Below are positions 61,711-64,000 of a DNA stretch of 64,000 nt, piece by piece. This DNA is from Holacanthus passer (taxonomy: Eukaryota; Chordata; Actinopteri; Pomacanthidae). How positions within the stretch are numbered: the stretch's first letter is position 1; the number at the start of each line of letters is the position of its first letter. A model generated the notes under the pieces. It did not search any database, was not told the DNA's origin, and saw only the letters and a list, made by a program, of their open reading frames with translations. Position numbers and translations under genes: made by a program. The stretch is taken from the NCBI GenBank assembly GCA_025331565.1, contig JAFREQ010000017.1, positions 3,100,001-3,164,000 of the forward strand, given 5' to 3'.

Positions 61711-64000
61711 TTAGATTCATTTGATGTGTTATTTCTGTCCATCTGATGAATGTGATGAAGTCCATCATTAATTCTACTTTTAAAATCCTGAGGGAAACAT
61801 GTGGCTCTTTAGCTGCTCAATGCAAACTTTGTCTGTCTGTTGTTTAGTGCTGAGCAGGTTGTGTACAGTGTTTTTTGTAACAGATTTATCACTGATATCA
61901 GCTGTTTGCTCCAGCTGAAAACAGCACAATGACAGAGGAGAGAATAACCCTGAAACAATGAGCTGAATCGAGCTGAGGGAAACTGCACTCGGCTGATAAT
62001 TCACCTTTCACATTAGGCGCAGTCACTTCATTCATAGTGAATTTACAATGTTGTTTGTAGGAGCTTTAAATGAAGAAAAAAGTTATGTATTCCTTGAAAG
62101 GTTTTTTTTCAATTGGGTGGTGAGTCTGACAAATATCTCAAACCTTTTAATAAAATAAACTTTAATCTGAGCAAACAACAAAGCATAAAACATAAAGGCA
62201 GTTATTTAACTAAACAGATAGTAGCCTATCTGCGAAACCTTGACTTTTAGTTCTTTGATATCAGATTATTCATAACTTTTGTAAAATAAAATTGCTGAAA
62301 GATGAGCATAAACTGCTTGGATTCAGATTTGATACTTGATGTTACTGAACCCCATGTGCACGACAGCACCTTCTTCATTCAGTATGGACTTGACCTCTGT
62401 CACGATCTTTTTTGCCAGAGCCGCTCTTGCAACTGTTGACAATGGCTTCAGCGTCTGCCTGGCTGGATGCTATGATTAGTACACTCATTATATTGTCATG
62501 CTCTGGCGCTCTTTGCTCCCATCCGCCGGAGCACACGAGCACTTCGCCGACAGACAGACTCATAACTTCACAGGCCTTGTTGGCGCTCTGAAACGTGGAC
62601 GAGATGTAAGCACGAAGGCGAAAAAAAGGGAATCACAATGGTGAATTTCGGGGGTTTTCATCAGAGGAGACATGAAAGCCTTTCACTGTGTGCATCTTGA
62701 AAAACTGTTCATGGGCGTCATCCTGCAATCACGGCACATAAATACACAAACCAAACAGCTGAATTAAGGGAAAGAGAAAATTATAGCCAGCCTGCCCTTA
62801 TGAGGGCTGTTATGTCTGTGAATTGACTGTGACGAGGCCCGCGCTCTCCATTTCACCCGTGGATCATTTGCCGTCTCTTCAAAAACTCTTACAGTGGCTG
62901 TTGTTCACACCCACCTCCACTCCCACTCCCTCCTTTTCCCCCCTCTCACCCTCTCTTCGTTTCCGGCTATGTGGAGCTCATCACATGTTGTCAGGATGCT
63001 TTTCTGGTAAGCGCAAATCCAATTTCTGGTGACTAATCTGCATTTTTTTTTTTTTTTTTATTCCCAGCCTCCTCTCACTGAGCACTTCTCACCATTTGCT
63101 GGACAGAGATGTAAATAGCGCAGGCAGAGGGCACAGCTGCAAATGTTTAACCTTGCTCGCAGGTCCAATTGTTATGCTTAGACTTTTATTAGCTGTATTT
63201 TGAAAGGAAGATAAGTCTCGAATATATGCAATATGCGCCTACTGTAGTTGCGTGGATTCATTTGCATAGCTTTACATTTTGCCTGTGGGGGAAAATGTAT
63301 GCATCCTTTATTAATGGATATTTTGAATGAACCTTGAATTTCATTGTTGTGGAAACATTATTTTATCAGAGCACAGAACATTTGCAAAAACTATTTTATA
63401 CTGTAATAGTTTCTTGAAAGCTGAGTTCACAGTGACTCTTGATTGACCTCATTAAAAAGTAAAATGACAAAAACAGGAGAGAATTCTTCGCACTGAATTT
63501 ATATTTGGGAGAAGAAGCGAGATCATTGCACCTCCTTTGTGTTGGCGCCGCCCTGGACCTCAATGCTTATCTTCACGTTGCTGGTGGCGTGATAACATAT
63601 GCACAGCGAGAGAAATCCAGTTGTTGAGAATCATGTCAGCTGAGTTGGGAGCCACAGCTTATGCTCATGATTTATTACTTACTCGCTGCCACATTTGCCA
63701 ATAGGAAAACACTTTCAGTGGAGTCATGGGGGATATACACTGATGGATGAGGATGGAAATTGAATAATATTTCTCCTGCGCTTATCTCACATTCTCTCCA
63801 GCCTTCTCTTATTTGTGACTGGGAAAAGACAACCATCGCATCGAGTCCAGATGCGTGTGTGTGTTTTAGTTGGTTGCTGTTATTTTTCAGTGCCTCTTCT
63901 TTTTGAATTAGTTTTTCTGTGCTTTTGGAAGACGTCCTGCGTTGCTGCCTATTGCTCTCGTATCAAAGCCGAAGCTGCAGCCAGTTCTGCGGTCTGCACG
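61711..64000 (+). other. intergenic sequence, last part
   Basis: No exon is supported with confidence. Minus-strand frames at 62340-62563 have a somewhat protein-like composition in two overlapping frames but no recognised family. A T-run lies at about 63043-63059. The stretch 63130-63440 is AT-rich unique sequence without features I can name. Confidence 0.45.

Overview
The window looks like a piece of a ray-finned (teleost) fish nuclear genome. It is AT-rich and non-coding over almost all its length, with vertebrate-type splice sites, many dinucleotide and trinucleotide microsatellites, and interspersed repeats of kinds I recognise from teleost genomes. There is no bacterial, viral or organellar gene organisation. 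The open reading frames of 60-190 codons scattered through it are nearly all chance frames.

The one gene I can support is the 3' part of a nectin-1 gene (nectin1; the fish a or b paralogue cannot be told from here) on the + strand. Five exons are readable: 4312-4459 (transmembrane segment), 12603-12696 (proline/lysine-rich cytoplasmic segment), 18389-18490 (acidic segment with VVHLD and PPYYDM), and two alternative C-terminal exons, 22781-22924 and 33096-33335. The protein matches the tail of human nectin-1 isoform beta (HIgR) as I remember it: EKP.PQ, a membrane segment, RQQK, TD, DIQVVHLD, QKL.LQPPYYD. Splice phases agree at every junction. The signal peptide, the Ig domains and the nectin-1 alpha tail exon must lie upstream, before base 1.

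The most interesting feature is the choice of last exon. The shared exon 18389-18490 ends in phase 0, and both downstream exons begin in phase 0 with a nearly identical junction (NSG or DSG). The nearer exon (22781-22924) encodes a 47-residue tail with two ITIM-type motifs, VQYAEL and VEYATI. The farther exon (33096-33335) encodes a 79-residue tail rich in proline and tyrosine, followed by a 3' UTR of up to about 2.35 kb. If both are used, the gene could make one adhesion receptor with an inhibitory-type signalling tail and another with an adaptor-type tail.

Layout: 1-4311 upstream intron; 4460-33095 introns between the exons; 33336 to about 35705 the 3' UTR with several poly(A) signals; about 35706-64000 intergenic sequence in which I can support no gene. 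The intergenic part holds repeats, including a pair of related copies at 57244-57429 and 61527-61710 that carry CTCF-like motifs, a long pyrimidine-rich tract at 48030-48600, a G-rich cluster at 57174-57216 and several microsatellites.
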